This document shows positions 1 to 11,749 of a DNA stretch of 64,000 bases, one piece after another. The DNA lies in assembly GCA_003996215.1 (NCBI GenBank), contig QJPP01007253.1, positions 181,112 through 245,111 on the forward strand, in the 5' to 3' direction. Below the pieces are notes generated by a model. It did not search any database, had not been told where the DNA came from, and was given only the letters and a program-made list of their open reading frames with translations. Source of the DNA: Jaltomata sinuosa (taxonomy: Eukaryota; Streptophyta; Magnoliopsida; Solanales; Solanaceae). The number at the start of each line of letters is the position of its first letter. Positions within the stretch are counted from its first letter, which is position 1. A program made the position numbers and the translations under genes.

Positions 1-783
1 ATTCTGGGTTCGTTCTCCATCAGGAATCGCATTCACGAAGCCAGATTTTCATTGTTTAGACCTCTGCAGCGAATGCTTGGCGTCCATGTAGGCTAAGTTA
101 AATTAAGTAGTTATAGACCTATATTTTTCTTGTATATTATTATTGTAGAATGATGAAAAGATTAATGCATAGGCCTTCAGGCATGAAGTCTGGAGAGATA
201 TTATACTATCTAGCTGGTTGATTGTATAGGGAATGATGGTGTCGGGATGATGTGTTTCATTTCGGGTTTGTTTAAAATGATTTACTTATTTGTGATGCTA
301 GATAAAAGGGGTAGATAGACTATTGGGTAGGTTGAGAGAACCGAGAATGTTGTGAACAATTATGTGGCTGAGTTATAGCGGGTTCTCGAGACTAATTCAA
401 TTAAGGGAATGAAATGAACGGAAAAGGTTGGAGCCTAAATATTTAGGGATATTCTCTCTGAACTGTGTTTGTAAGAGGGGTTTCAGAATTGATGTATTGA
501 CTGCATATGTGTTAGAGGGTAAATCGGGAATAAGTATTCGGATAGGAATTCAGTGTTGGGGCTATGAACTAGGTTGTTGTGTAGGTGATGGTTATTATTT
601 TTTCAAATATAATGTGTGTACATGTAACTTTAGCTTAGTAATGTATGTGCTTTGCATATTTAGGGAATGGAATTAGGAATGTCTAAGTGTTTAGGTGTCA
701 ATCATGTGAAATGAACTTGGTTTATTGCTTATTGGTTTTTCAAGTGTGATATTATTCATTTATTATTGACTGTTGGACTTGTG

Positions 784-885
784 TGATATTCGATTGGCTC
801 GGGTACCATGCCTGATATGGGATACATATTGGTTAGCTCGGGTACCACACTTGGTATGGGATATATATAGATTGGCTCGGGTATA
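784..885 (+). repeat. 40-bp tandem repeat inside gypsy LTR, about 2.5 copies
   Basis: The unit carries GGCTCGGGTACCA followed by a TGGTATGGGATA-like segment and is repeated with few changes. The same unit occurs inverted at 12618-12771 and 15985-16130 inside the complete gypsy LTRs, which ties the three regions to one LTR family. Confidence 0.75.
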
Positions 886-1243
886 ACATATTTATTTGTT
901 GATGTTATTTATCGATGATTTCATGAGTGGACCAGGTTGATTATTTAAAACTATGACTGTTGTATATTAGATCATGAGAAGCTGGGTAATTGTACTTGAA
1001 GGTGGGGTTAGGCCTTGAGTAGGTCGGGGATCGCCTGCTGAACACGTAGGCATTATCCTAGGGACCCTCGGTTGGTCCGGTCACTTATAAAGGGTATATG
1101 CTTATTGTCCTAGTTTGTTATGATGATAGTTGTTGGGCTTGTTTCATGTATTAGATGTATTTCGGGTTGTTGAGTCAGGGTGGTTGACCTGATCAAGGGA
1201 TAGTAGTCCAGGTCTGGGCTTAGCTGTCAGATATAGAAAATTC

Positions 1244-1575
1244 GTGTGACTTGGGAAGTCTAGTATTACGACCAACTTGGAAAGTCTAGTAATTAGGTGT
1301 GACTTGGAAAGTCTAGTATAAGTGTGACTTGGGAAGTCTAGTAAAGGTGTGACTTGGGAAGTCTAGTATTACGGGCAACCTGGGAAGTCTAGTAAAGGTG
1401 TGACTTGGGAAGTCTAGTATTATGGGAAACTTGGGAAGTCTAGTATTATGGGCAACTTGGGAAGTCTAGTATAAGTGTGACTTGGGAAGTATAGTAAAGG
1501 TGTGACTTGGGAAGTCTAGTATTACGGGAAACTTGGAAAGTCTAGTATTAAGTGTGTGACTGGAAAAGTTCTAGC
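1244..1575 (+). repeat. Minisatellite of about 20-26 bp, core CTTGGGAAGTCTAGTA
   Basis: About a dozen head-to-tail copies share the core ACTTGGGAAGTCTAGTA. Two spacer types alternate: an AAGGTGTG-type spacer and a TTACGGGCA-type spacer. The array lies within the LTR-like sequence and is probably internal LTR amplification. Confidence 0.85.
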
Positions 1576-2560
1576 GTTAGGAGTTGGCAGCGGAACCGGT
1601 TAAAAAGACTTGGGGAAGAACGTACAGGTTGTAGCGGTAAGAGTACTAAAGTAAAGGTGGATGATGAAAGATTGGATTCCTTGTATCTTATTACACATTT
1701 TCTCTTGATTTCTTATATGATAGTATGTGGTGGATTTGAGTCGATCTATGATGTCTACCAGTATGTGTTATTTGTACTGATATTACTCTTGCTATACCTT
1801 TTTTGGTATAGTTTTATTGAAGGATCAGTGATGTTTCATAGGTACAGGACGATGGTGATCTCCAGCAGCTTCTACTCTTTATTTTCATGGTGGAAGCTGT
1901 GTCTTCTTTTCGTACTTGTATTTTCTCCTGTAGAACTCTTGCACCTATTTAGACTAGTTCCTAGAAAGGGTTGTTTTCAAGTTGAAAAAGGTTTTACTGT
2001 ATGAAAATTTGGAATGTTTTGTTTCAATATTAAAAAGGATTACTTTCTTATGTTTTACTCTTAATTTTGTATTTATCGGTTGGATCGGGTGGTAAGTGTT
2101 CTCCTATCTAGGTACTTAGAGTAGGTGCCTGCACGGCTTGGTAGTTGAGTCGTGATACCATGTCCCACTTTAAATCAGTTTATTAATGCACTCAAGGCCT
2201 TTGACATGAGGGAGGATGATGAAGAACTGCCATAACAGAATTTTAACACGATATTATCTACTCAAAGGGGTAGAGAGAGGGGGGAAACTACTCTCAGAAA
2301 AGAGGTAACAATAATTTCAACTCCAAAGGAAAGACTTCAGACCTACTGGACAAGAATCAAACAATTTAAATAATCAAAACTCTCAAGGGGAAAATCAGAA
2401 CAAGGAAAAAAATATTGAGTTAGGTTAGATTTATTGTAGGAATAACCACACTGCTCTTAAGTATTTTTATAGGTGGAATTACTCTTACTTGGCTACAGAT
2501 GAACTACCACAAGCACTAGTTGATGTAAACCTGTAGAACACTTCAACTAAAGATGACACC

Positions 2561-2842
2561 TTGTATGTGAACTCGAAAATCAGTAGCCATATAAAAAATA
2601 ACTCAGGTATACTATCTGATCTTAGACACTATAATAAAACCAACACGATCATTATTGAGAATGAATCTCAATTAGATATTACACATATTGGCAACACAAC
2701 TAGATCAAATTTGAAATTACAAGAAGTTCTTGTAGTATCAAAGATGGCTAAAAATCTACTCGCAATTAGTAAAATTACAAAAGATAATTCTTGCACTCTT
2801 GAATTTGATGAAACTGATTTTATTATAGAAAAAAAAAGATAA
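2561..2842 (+). pseudogene. Copia protease / gag-pre-integrase remnant
   Basis: The 93-codon open stretch reads like the copia aspartic protease and the segment after it (SHI..NSG.LS.LRHYN...I). The position where the family has the catalytic Asp-Ser-Gly reads Asn-Ser-Lys, so the protease would be dead. It ends shortly before the LGHPSL motif of the integrase zinc region. Assignment rests on recognised copia motifs. Confidence 0.7.
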
Positions 2843-2942
2843 AGACACTACTGTCTAAAGGATCTAAGAGAAGTAGACTATATGCCTTAGAGGACAATAA
2901 TCTCTATGCTTTGTTTGGTACACAAGACTGAAAGAACTCAAA

Positions 2943-3800
2943 AAATATTTAGCATGATAGATTAGGACATCCTAGTTTGAAGATTTTAAGTAGTAATAAT
3001 TGCATTAATGTTAGTAGCTGGAATAAAGTGCCTACTGTTTGTTCTAGTTGTCAGTTTGACAAAAGTTGTAAACTACCTTTTGGTTTGAGGAATAAAACTG
3101 AAAAAGAACCTTTATTAAAAGTACATTGTGATCTTTGGGGTCCTGCTCCTGTTGAATATTCTCAACAAATGAAGTATTATATAGTATTTGTGAATGATAA
3201 TGTAAAATATACATGACTCTATCCACTAAGAAAGAAATCTGATTTTGAAGTATTTCTAAAATTTCAGAAAATGGTAGAGAGACAGTTCTCTAAGGTGATT
3301 AAGATATTTTAGTATGATGGAGGGGTGAGTTCATTAAAATATAATTCATCAAGCATTTAAAAAGTCACGATATTATCTAACACATTACTTGTCCTAACAC
3401 ACCTCAATAAAATGGAGTCTCTGAAAGAAAACACAGACATATAGTTGAGACTGGTCTAACTATATTACTTCATGCAAATCTACCTCCATCTTTATGGGTA
3501 GAAGTATTTTTCACTGTTGTATTTCTTATTAGTAAGTTGCCTTCATCAGTGTTAAAGATGATGACTCATTTTGTTAAGTTATATGGCGAGCAATCTGATT
3601 GTAGAAATTTGAAGGTGTTTGAATGTAGATATTTTTCATATATAAAGGGTAGCACAAAGTTTAGTCCAAAGACATATCATGTGTGTTTATAGGGTATAGC
3701 AGTTTACACAAAGAATATAGATGCTCAATGAGGGTGTATGTGTCTAGACATGTGATCTTTGATGAGTATACATTACCCTGTGTATCTTCAGTACAACCTC
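2943..3800 (+). pseudogene. Copia integrase remnant
   Basis: Near 2950-2990 HDRLGHPSLKIL is readable, preceded by a stop where Trp is usual. CSSCQFDKSCKLPF, the second half of the HHCC zinc finger, follows at about 3040-3090. The segment HCDLWGP at about 3124-3144 holds the first catalytic Asp of the DDE core. Downstream the frame is broken by stops near 3213, 3312 and 3408. The post-core motif FIGYSSLHKEYRC appears at 3686-3724 after a frame change. It is nonfunctional. Confidence 0.75.
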
Positions 3801-4749
3801 AAGCTAAACCTAATGTCTTAACTCACCTAGCTATTTTTGTTGAGTTTTTCTCAAAATTGCAGGCACATAATTCTACTAGTATCACTTCAGGAAAAGTGTT
3901 GCCAGATGGAGATGATCATGACAATATATTGCTAACTAATGAGTATGAAGCTAATCATGAAATTGAGCATGCAGTTTTCACATCTGCATATAATGATGAG
4001 GCCAGTGACACTAGTTCTACAGATGTAGACCATACTGAACCCTCAAGAGATGATACAACATAAGGTTCACTCACCTTATCGTAACCTGCTGATTTCTATG
4101 TGACTGATCCAGAAGTTGATCTCTCTGGATGGTTCAATGCTGAGAACCAACAAATAAAAACGTCAACATCCTCTGAGGAGATTCTAGCTCAAGCACCTCC
4201 AGAACCACGAGGCATCATATGATCACTAGGCAAAAGGCAAAGTCAGCTTCACTTCCTCGACTGTCTTTTATTGCAAACAGAGAAGATACAATAAGGGAAC
4301 CAAGAAACAATAAGGGAATCAAGAATATCAAATAAGGCACTAAAATCATCACACTAGCTTACATTTATGCAAGAGGAAATTGATGCTCTACACAATAACG
4401 AAACATGAACACTAGTACCTAAAAATATAGGTATAAACTTGATTAGCTCCAAGTAGGTATTTAAAACTAAATAGAAGGCAAATAAAATAATAGAGAGGTA
4501 TAAGCAAGGCTTATTGCTAAAGTATTCTCTCAACTTAAAGGGATAAACTTTGAGAAAATATTTAGTCTTGTGGTTAAGAACACAACTATTAGAGGCAAAT
4601 TAGGCAGTTAGATATCAAAAATACCTTTCTATATGGCTATTTGTAGGAAGAGGTGCACATGAGTCAACTACTAAAATACATTGACTTTAGGTATTCAAAC
4701 CATGTTTGGCTAAAGTAGGCATTGTATTGCCTTAAACTGATACCTAGAA

Positions 4750-5740
4750 CCTGGTTTTGACCAGATTATCTTTATTTGTATTACATTGTCACAAACACAC
4801 TATATTACTCTTGCTATATGTAAATGATATCATTATAACAAGAGGTGCTCAAAAGTAGGTCTCAAAAATGGTTGCAAAACTTGGAAGAAAATTTTCTATG
4901 AAGGACCTTGGCTCTTTACACTTTTTCTAGGAAATTGAGGTAAAATACTTCGCAGGTGAACTTCATTTAAGTCAAGGAAAATATATATTTTTGAATTGCT
5001 TGTTAAGACTAATATGATATTGTCCAAGGAAATGAATACACCTTTTACACATAAACACGGCTTACATGAAGTTGTTGGAAGTCCTGTTGATGCCTTAATG
5101 TATAGGAGAATTATGGAAAGTCTTCAGTACTTGACACTCACTAAGCTTGATATCTCCTATGCAATGAATCTCGTTAGTCAGTTTATGAAAAGTCCAATGA
5201 GCACCTTTGAGGTGTTAAAAGAATACTCATATGCATCAAATGTACCTTACACTATGGACTCAAGATTATCTCACAATCACCTTGCAGGTTATATGGGTAC
5301 TCAGATGCAGACTAAGGAGGTTGTACTAGAACTAAGAGATCAACTACTGGCTATAACATCTATTTATGTGAAAATTATATCTCTTAGACTTCTAAGAAAC
5401 AGACTACAGTGTCCAGATCAAGTGCTAAGGCAGAATATAGAACACTGACATCTATTGTAGCTGAAATGACATGGATCATCTATCTCTTTCATGACATTAG
5501 AGCGTACCTCAGGACTGTTTTTACACTGTATTGTGATAATTTGAGTGCTCTATATATGAAAGTTAATCCAGTTATGCATGCTAGAACTAAGCATTGAAAT
5601 AAATTACCACTTTGTTAGAGAAAAGATGACTAGAGGACAACTACTTACACAGTTTGTGGGGTCTAAAGATCAGCTAGCTGACATCCATATCAAAGCCTTG
5701 ACAAAGCAAGTTTTTGCTGATTTTAAAAGCAAGCTAGGAG
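4750..5740 (+). pseudogene. Copia reverse transcriptase and RNase H remnant
   Basis: LLYVNDIIIT at about 4810-4840 is a corrupted form of the YVDD catalytic motif (Asp to Asn). SMKDLGSLHFF and YRRIMESLQYLTLTKLDISYAMN follow, both hallmarks of copia reverse transcriptase. The RNase H portion reads VSRSSAKAEYR (from 5409), LYCDNLSALY and HARTKH. It ends with the typical copia tail containing DQLADIHIKALTK. Frames change at least three times, with an in-frame stop after HARTKH. Confidence 0.85.
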
Positions 5741-5761
5741 TGATTGTCCTACCACTCACTA

Positions 5762-5774
5762 GCTTGAGGGGAAG
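5762..5774 (+). other. Polypurine tract of copia element
   Basis: TTGAGGGGAAG lies directly before the TGTGGAAG start of the 3' LTR. This is the usual plus-strand priming site and it fixes the LTR boundary. Confidence 0.8.
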
Positions 5775-6081
5775 TGTGGAAGATAATGATCAAGGAATAA
5801 TCAAGATAATGATCACACAATGCAGGATGATCACAATGAAGAAATAAGTTAATTTCTATGTTAGTTAGAATCAACTATGTAATTGTAATAGTAATAAATG
5901 TCTACTTGTATTTTTCTTGTAGTTGTAGTAGTCTAGTTCAAGTATAACTATGACTCTTGTAATTAGCCTAAAACTCTAACTTTCTACTGTAATCTAATCC
6001 TATAAGTAGGAGCTTGTAATAAGCAAATTCATCATCAATGCAACACCTTAATTCTCTCCATCCTAGTGTGAGAATTCTACA
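5775..6081 (+). mobile_element. 3' LTR of copia element
   Basis: This 307-bp LTR opens TGTGGAAG and closes TTCTACA, so its ends are canonical TG...CA. A CCTATAAGTAG TATA-type sequence near 5998-6008 would serve the LTR promoter. A run of TAATC/TTGTAAT-rich sequence precedes it, as is common in short copia LTRs. No matching 5' LTR is in the window, so age and target duplication cannot be judged. Confidence 0.8.
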
Positions 6082-6866
6082 CTTCTTATCACGCAGGATT
6101 CCGGATGCAAGCTTTCATTTCATCCACCCTACACCTATATGATGTGTGACATCATTGTCAATATCCTAATTTTCTTGTATAATAGATTCAAAATACTTGA
6201 AATTTGCACTCTTATGAATGACCAGTATATCAAGCCTCACTTCTATGTCAGTCTTGGGTATTACGTCACTAAACTTGCACTTCAAGTATTTGTCTTAGTT
6301 TTACTCAACCTGAACTCTTTAGACTCCAACATCTACCACCAAACCTCCAGCTTAGCGTTAAATCAAGAGTGAGAGATCCGTCTAAGAACAATAGAAGAGG
6401 GATATACCATCGAATCGGCTCTTAGGCGATCCCGACCAACAACTTCTTGGGAGTAGGGGCATCAAAGCTTGCCCAAACTAAAAACTAAAACTGAAAATTC
6501 AACTTTAGGTGGTCATTATGATCGGAAACTCACTCTCTGGAGAATTTTATTGACCTCGTATATAATATGGGGAATCTGGTTTTGCTCGCGATTTGACTGG
6601 AACTAAGGACCTGAACTGAATGAAATTTTAGAGCTTTCACGCGGCTATCTAAAGAATGAAGAACCGCTACTGAACGAGAGCGAGTGAAGTGAGTAAGCAC
6701 AGAGCCATAAGTTGCATCTTGAGTCTTAAGAATTGGGTCCCTTAGCCACTGGATTGGTGCCCAATCAAAAGAAGAACAAAAAAGAGGGGCCTCTGCTTAT
6801 ACTCTTTTCGATTTTGTGCCCTATGTAGGCTTGCAAAGCATAGGCTAGACAGGTGGTACACTTTCG
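6082..6866. other. Unclassified repeat-like sequence joined to LINE scrap
   Basis: No sustained gene is seen. The section from about 6400 to 6860 is less AT-rich than its surroundings. It runs without a clear boundary into the LINE reverse-transcriptase scrap, where LINE similarity stops at about 6867. I cannot name its source; an organellar or chimeric transposon origin is possible but unproven. Confidence 0.4.
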
Positions 6867-7150
6867 CCCCCGGGTCTCGTTAATCAGAACTATGTTATTG
6901 GCAAATAGCATACACCACGACACCTCTCCTTGAATATGTCGCATCAGTTCATCCATCACCAAGACAAATAAAAATAGGCTAAGAGTTGATCCCTGATGCA
7001 ACCTCATAACAACTGGGAAGTGCTCTGAGTCTTATCCCACTGATGTTACCCGAGTCTTGGCTCCATCATGCATGTCCTTGATCGCCTTAATGTATGCTAC
7101 ATGTACACCTTTACCTCCAAGCATCTCTAAAGAACCTTCCTAGGGACCTT
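6867..7150 (-). pseudogene. LINE reverse transcriptase fragment
   Basis: Read on the minus strand, the segment gives an IKDMHDGAKTRV-like stretch, then LHQGSTLS.FLF.LVMDEL.RHIQGEV and WCMLFANNIVLINETR. These match the palm region of plant non-LTR reverse transcriptases. The catalytic FADD box is changed to FANN, losing both Asp residues. A stop interrupts the upstream part. About 95 residues remain, so this is a short dead fragment. Confidence 0.8.
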
Positions 7151-7580
7151 ATATACATATATAAAGCGTATAGTAAGTGTATATATTCTATAATATATAC
7201 AATGTATAATTAGTATATAAAATTAATGTATACATTACATTGAGTATATGTTGATTATATATTTATTATGCACGAATTTTACAAATAATTAGACGTGAAA
7301 TATTATAGTGCATTGACTTATTTGTATTCTAACTATCTCTGCCATATTGGAGGAAAAAATAAGAAAGACTTCAAAAATGCATTTAATTGTTTTTTTATTA
7401 AAAAATTAAAAAAAAGAAGAACAATTTTTTTATAAAATAACAGAAAAAAAAAAAGAAATAAAAAAGTAACAAAAAAAGAAAAGAAGATGCACCAACGAAA
7501 AAACAACAAAAGAAGATTGAAATGGCTATAAATTTGAAAATTCAAATTTTAGGGCCATTCGATTGGTATTTGTTTTGGCT
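7151..7580. repeat. Dispersed AT-rich repeat, partner of 30480-31460
   Basis: Three segments recur in the same order near 30480-31460. They are a GTATATA/TGTATA-rich part, a TACATTGAGTATATGTTGATTATA part followed by TTTATTA, and an A-rich part ending in GGCCATTCGATTGG-like sequence. The match is imperfect. This suggests two old copies of one noncoding element of unknown class. Confidence 0.5.
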
Positions 7581-9015
7581 AACCTGATTATTCTAATCAT
7601 CTACCAAATTAGTAAGTACCTCCATTTCATAAATTAATTCTAGATGGGCTGAGCAAATAGTCCATTGCTGCAGTTAGGTTCAGTTGTGGAAAGAATGTAA
7701 CCATCTTATAAATTTCATGGTTGAGCTTTTTTCTCAAGAAAATAATATTCTGCCATCTCCCCCTTCCCTCCATCTTTTTTCTGTACTAGGATTTTTTTGT
7801 ATTCCAAATTTAAATCTGAATCATTTGGTCAACGGAGAAATCTTATTATTTTACCATAATCTTTAATGTAATGTACCTTAATTATAAATATCGCCTTCAA
7901 CTCGTTAGTCTCATGCAAATAAAAACTTGAGGGCGAGAGTTTTATTAATTAAAGAAATCAACAAATTATTTTCTATTTTCACTTTTACATGAGAAAGAAA
8001 ATTATATTATGCAAGTAGGATACACATAGTTTTTTTAATATATATAAAGTAAGGAAAATGTCTAGGTATAATATTTTGTTTTTATTTTCTTATTAAAAAA
8101 TTTAAGTCCGCCATTGGCGGTATGCTGTTATCACTTATCAATTAATTAAACCATAATCATTTGGTCATATCATGTACCATTCATAACAAAATTTCTCAAT
8201 AATCAAACAAAATGATAAGTCCCAATCAAAATAAAGTAGATGTTTCAATTCCCCCATTATATTGCTTAAACAAATTACTGTTCAATTGCTTAGCATATAT
8301 TTATATTCATGCTTCACGTTCAACTCATGTCGATTTAAACATTTAAATAAAATGAGCCGTTAAAGTAACAGTATTGTTATCAATTAATATAAAAAAGAAA
8401 ATACAAAGTCAATTCTAGTGTTGGAGCGGAGTTCTATCAAGGCAATTAAAAAAATTACACTTGAAATTTGAACATATATTTCTCTTATATTAAACGGATT
8501 TAAAATTTTATATACTTTTTAAAGATTTTTTTTTTTCTACTTACACATATACCTTTCCGACCAAGAAGATTTAATTGCACGTGGGGTCAATTGGCTGGAC
8601 TTTTCTATGAGGTTGGTGAAAATTGGACAAAGAATAGCTTCCAGTATCTTTTTTCACTTTCTTAACTTTTTTTGAAAAAACTTTTTAAAATTTTCAATCG
8701 ATTTTGATTCAAATCATTTGGACGGCAGTCCAATAATTGGATATAGTTTATTGATATATGTATATACATATTTTCATGTCAACCTTTTAGGTGGAGTAAA
8801 AGTTTTCTTTGTGAGTTTAAAAAGGGATGACAATGAAATGCAACTTCAAAGAATTATATTAGCAACACATGGAGTTTAATACGTTGGTTTACATAGAAAT
8901 TATAAAAAGAAAAAGAAAGAAGTGAAGGATAAACGTATATACATACGTATTGAATACTATACCAAAGAATTAATGACATTCAAATTTGTGCTTTTTCTAT
9001 AAAAAATAAAATGAT
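7581..9015. other. AT-rich spacer, no gene recognised
   Basis: Only short random open frames, homopolymer runs and AT-rich sequence are visible. No transposon ends or RNA gene signals were found. Confidence 0.5.
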
Positions 9016-9190
9016 TGCTGGCGCAGAGTTAGCCGATGCTTATTCCCCAAATATAGTCATTACTTTTTCTCCGAGAAAAGAAGGTCACGACCCGTGAGCC
9101 TTCTATCTCCATGCGGTATTACTCCGTCAGGCTTTCGCCCATTGCAGAAAATTCCCCATTGTTGTCTCTTGTAGGAGTCTGGGCCTTGTC
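9016..9190 (-). pseudogene. Plastid 16S rRNA fragment (nuclear plastid insertion)
   Basis: The reverse complement reads as the conserved 16S region just after the ACTCCTACGGGAGGCAGCAG site. Recognisable parts are GGGGAATTTTCTGCAATGGG, CGAAAGCCTGACGGAG, CACGGGTCGTGA and GGAATAAGCATCGGCTAAC. The spacing of these parts fits the chloroplast 16S gene rather than bacterial or mitochondrial versions. It carries scattered substitutions, so it is an old, nonfunctional nuclear insertion. Similarity fades at about 9190; the next 150 bp may also be plastid-derived but I could not place them. Confidence 0.9.
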
Positions 9191-10800
9191 TAGGATCTTT
9201 CAGAAAATAAATTCCTATTCAAAGAGTATATAACCACATGGATAAGCTCACACTAACCCGTCAATTTGAGATCCAAATTTGAAATTTTCCTCGAAAGATA
9301 TCGGAATGGATTTGGAATGGAAACGATGATTCTTTTTTCTAGTGAGACAATTACTTACATCCTATTGATGGTATTAGTAGTTCAATAAATTCCATTACAA
9401 AAAAACAACAAGAAGTGGGTCTCAAGTACAAAAGTTTGTTACAATTCCAAATAAATAAAATTAACTATCGTTAATATATGTTACTACCGTTAGTATTTGT
9501 TTTGTCATTTTTATTTTATTTAATAAGTGTATAAATTAAAATAGATTTATATTATTTATGATACACATGGCATGAATCTACAAGGCCATTGAATATTACT
9601 TGACCGAATCATACTTGATCGGATCTTTTTCCTGGATTCACTATAACAGAAAAAGTATTGATCGTTGATAAGCTTATTCCAATATTTCTTATACTAAAAA
9701 TGAAATTATCAACCAAATATAATATTAAATAATGTCAAATTTTATATTGAAACCATTTTTCGAACCCCAATAATCAAACAACCATTTAAATTTAATGAAA
9801 ATTACGCACAACTACAACTAAAATAATGATGTTATCAAAATTTGATTCATATTTTAAAATCTTACGCAAATTGACCTACTGTTTAATCGAATGTGTGAAA
9901 AAGAAAAGAGAACAAAAAATTGGTTATTGCTTTGATCTGGAATTTTTGGATATGTGTTTCTCTCTTTTGAAAGTAGCTTACTTCACCGATTTTGTTTGAA
10001 GAACAAATCTGTATATATACACATACACACAGAGAGCTGCTTTTATTTGAGTGTGACTTGTTGAAAAGATATGTTGGAAACTGTTGTTTAAAGATGAAAA
10101 ATGTGATTATTCATTGATTTAAAAGTTGACAACGTGAACATGAAGCAGAACTCTATAGGTGGATAGATGAAACTCGAAGCTTCAAAGTTTGAAAATTGAA
10201 TTTTCGTAAATAAATGTTATTTTGGGTGAGTATTATTGCAAAAGATCGGTTATGTATTATGGAGCCTTAATATGAATTTTAGGGTGTTAATGTAATTTTT
10301 GAGGTGTTTTAGATTATCTTGGTGTTTGAATTCAAGAAAGAAGATGATACATTTTTATATAATAATGTATATGGGTGTATAAACACCTTTTACAATTTTA
10401 TAGAATATTGTATAATAGTGTATATGGGTGTATAAACATCTCTTATAATTTTATATAAAATTTACATATCGGGTATAAATATTGCATATGGAGTTTCTAA
10501 TATTTATATGAAAAAATTAAAATTTTATATAATATTGTATATCGAGTGTATAATATTGTATATCAATTTTCTGAACACTGTGGTAAGAAAATACTGGGTT
10601 ATGCGCTTGAAAACATAAAAAATTGACTACATATGTAAGTAGAGTTGTGGGTTGTACTTTTATGTAACTATCTTTAAGTTGAAAAAATTAGATAAAATAT
10701 TTCATGAGTCAAATTTCTTACTAAAATAACTCAATTATCAATTCTTATCGTAAAATGGTCGTTCGCCACTTTTGAATTGCAAGCAAAGTGCAATTCGCTG
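9191..10800. other. AT-rich spacer with TATA-type low-complexity repeats
   Basis: No gene is recognised. Between about 10350 and 10570 a loose repeat of GTATATGGGTGTATAAACA followed by ATTTTATA-type sequence occurs, and related TATACAA-rich sequence lies near 31680-31860. Confidence 0.45.
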
Positions 10801-10806
10801 CTTTCC

Positions 10807-10883
10807 TTTTCTTCTTCTCTTCATTCTTCTTCTTTTTCTTCTTCTTCTCTTCATTCTTCTTCTTTTTCTTCTTCTTCTCTTCC
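10807..10883. repeat. 30-bp CTT-rich minisatellite, about 2.5 copies
   Basis: The unit TTCTTCTTCTCTTCATTC plus TTCTTCTTTTTC repeats exactly twice, with a partial third copy. On the minus strand it yields a Lys/Glu-rich open frame that is a by-product of the repeat. Confidence 0.85.
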
Positions 10884-11309
10884 TTATGCAATTTGTTGCT
10901 TGTATTATTGAGGTGGTGATTTACTAAAAATAAAGTAATCAAGGGCAATCCATATTTTTTGAAAAAATGACTTTTATTATGCTTTAAGCACCAATTATTC
11001 CTATTGATCTAGTATATTAGTTTTAAATTTTCTATTGAAAAGGTTATTCCTGTAGAATTTATGGGTCTATTATTCTTGATTAAGTCATTAAGGGTCGTTT
11101 ATATAATTGAACTGAAGCGAGGAGTCAGAAAACATGAAGAATATAGTTGCTCCGACATTGTTGGTCATGTTTGAGCTTCAAAAAAAATAGAAAATCTATT
11201 TCAAACGTGTATGTTATTTTATGATTGAAGCTTCTTGATTATATTGTTGGTTACTAATTATTTGAAGCTGGTAATCGTGTTTAGGACTTGAAAACGTAAA
11301 AGAGAGCTT

Positions 11310-11655
11310 AAAGCTTCATGTTTAGCCATTAAAGTTTTTTTCAATGCTCGATTATCAAATTTAACGTGCCACAAACGTGAATCATTTCTAGTGAGAAATA
11401 TATTAAAAGACTCAAAATATAGTGAGGAGCTCATATCCAAAATTTGAGACTATTTAGAGAAGATTTTAAGTTGGTCGAGATTGAAAGACTCCATTAGCAA
11501 TTAAAACTTTTTCAAAGCTCGATTTTATAATTTAATGTACCGCAAACGTGAAGCATTTGAGAAAATAATATATCAAAAGACTCAAATATTGAGAGAAGCT
11601 CATATCAAAAAACTGAGACTGTTTAAAGAAAATTTGAATTGATCGGGATTGAAAA
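11310..11655. repeat. Diverged 171-bp tandem duplication
   Basis: Two copies share, in order, a TTAAA.TTTTT segment, GCTCGATT, CAAACGTGAA.CATTT, AAAAGACTCAAA, GAGCTCATATC-like sequence and a GAGACT.TTTA segment. The GCTCGATT anchors are at 11346 and 11517. The copies differ by many substitutions. No coding sense was found. Confidence 0.75.
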
Positions 11656-11673
11656 AAATACGTATATGTAAAT

Positions 11674-11678
<5 letters not shown>

Positions 11679-11745
<67 letters not shown>
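11679..11745. repeat. (TA)n microsatellite
   Basis: An uninterrupted AT/TA run of about 66 bp lies about 45 bp upstream of the gypsy insertion site. Confidence 0.95.

Positions 11746-11749
<4 letters not shown>

Larger units (their letters stand above)
1..2157 (+). mobile_element. Partial Ty3/gypsy LTR, cut by the window edge
   Basis: This stretch has no sustained coding frame. It shares two traits with the long LTR of the gypsy element at 11792-17381, read on the opposite strand. One is a 40-bp repeat built on GGCTCGGGTACCA at 784-885. The other is a terminal stretch, GAGTCGTGATA at 2147-2157, resembling that LTR's end GGGTCGTGACA. I infer an LTR in plus orientation whose 5' end lies left of the window, possibly a solo or 3' LTR. 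No target duplication can be checked. The copia remnant begins immediately after it. Confidence 0.6.
2158..6081 (+). mobile_element. Ty1/copia retrotransposon, 5'-truncated and decayed
   Basis: Gag-proximal, protease, integrase, reverse transcriptase and RNase H remnants follow in copia order in three frames, with many stops and frameshifts. They end in a polypurine tract (5762-5774) and a 307-bp 3' LTR. No 5' LTR is seen: the element starts inside gag-like sequence right after the gypsy LTR, so it was truncated or the junction is a deletion. Several stops replace codons expected to be Trp or Gln (for example near 2952 and 3408), the pattern left by C-to-T/G-to-A decay of silenced elements. 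Confidence 0.85.

Noticed and set aside
1552..2004. 150-residue membrane-like protein in the first LTR
   Set aside because: The region belongs to an LTR-like sequence, the frame starts inside a minisatellite and no motif is recognisable; hydrophobicity follows T-rich composition.
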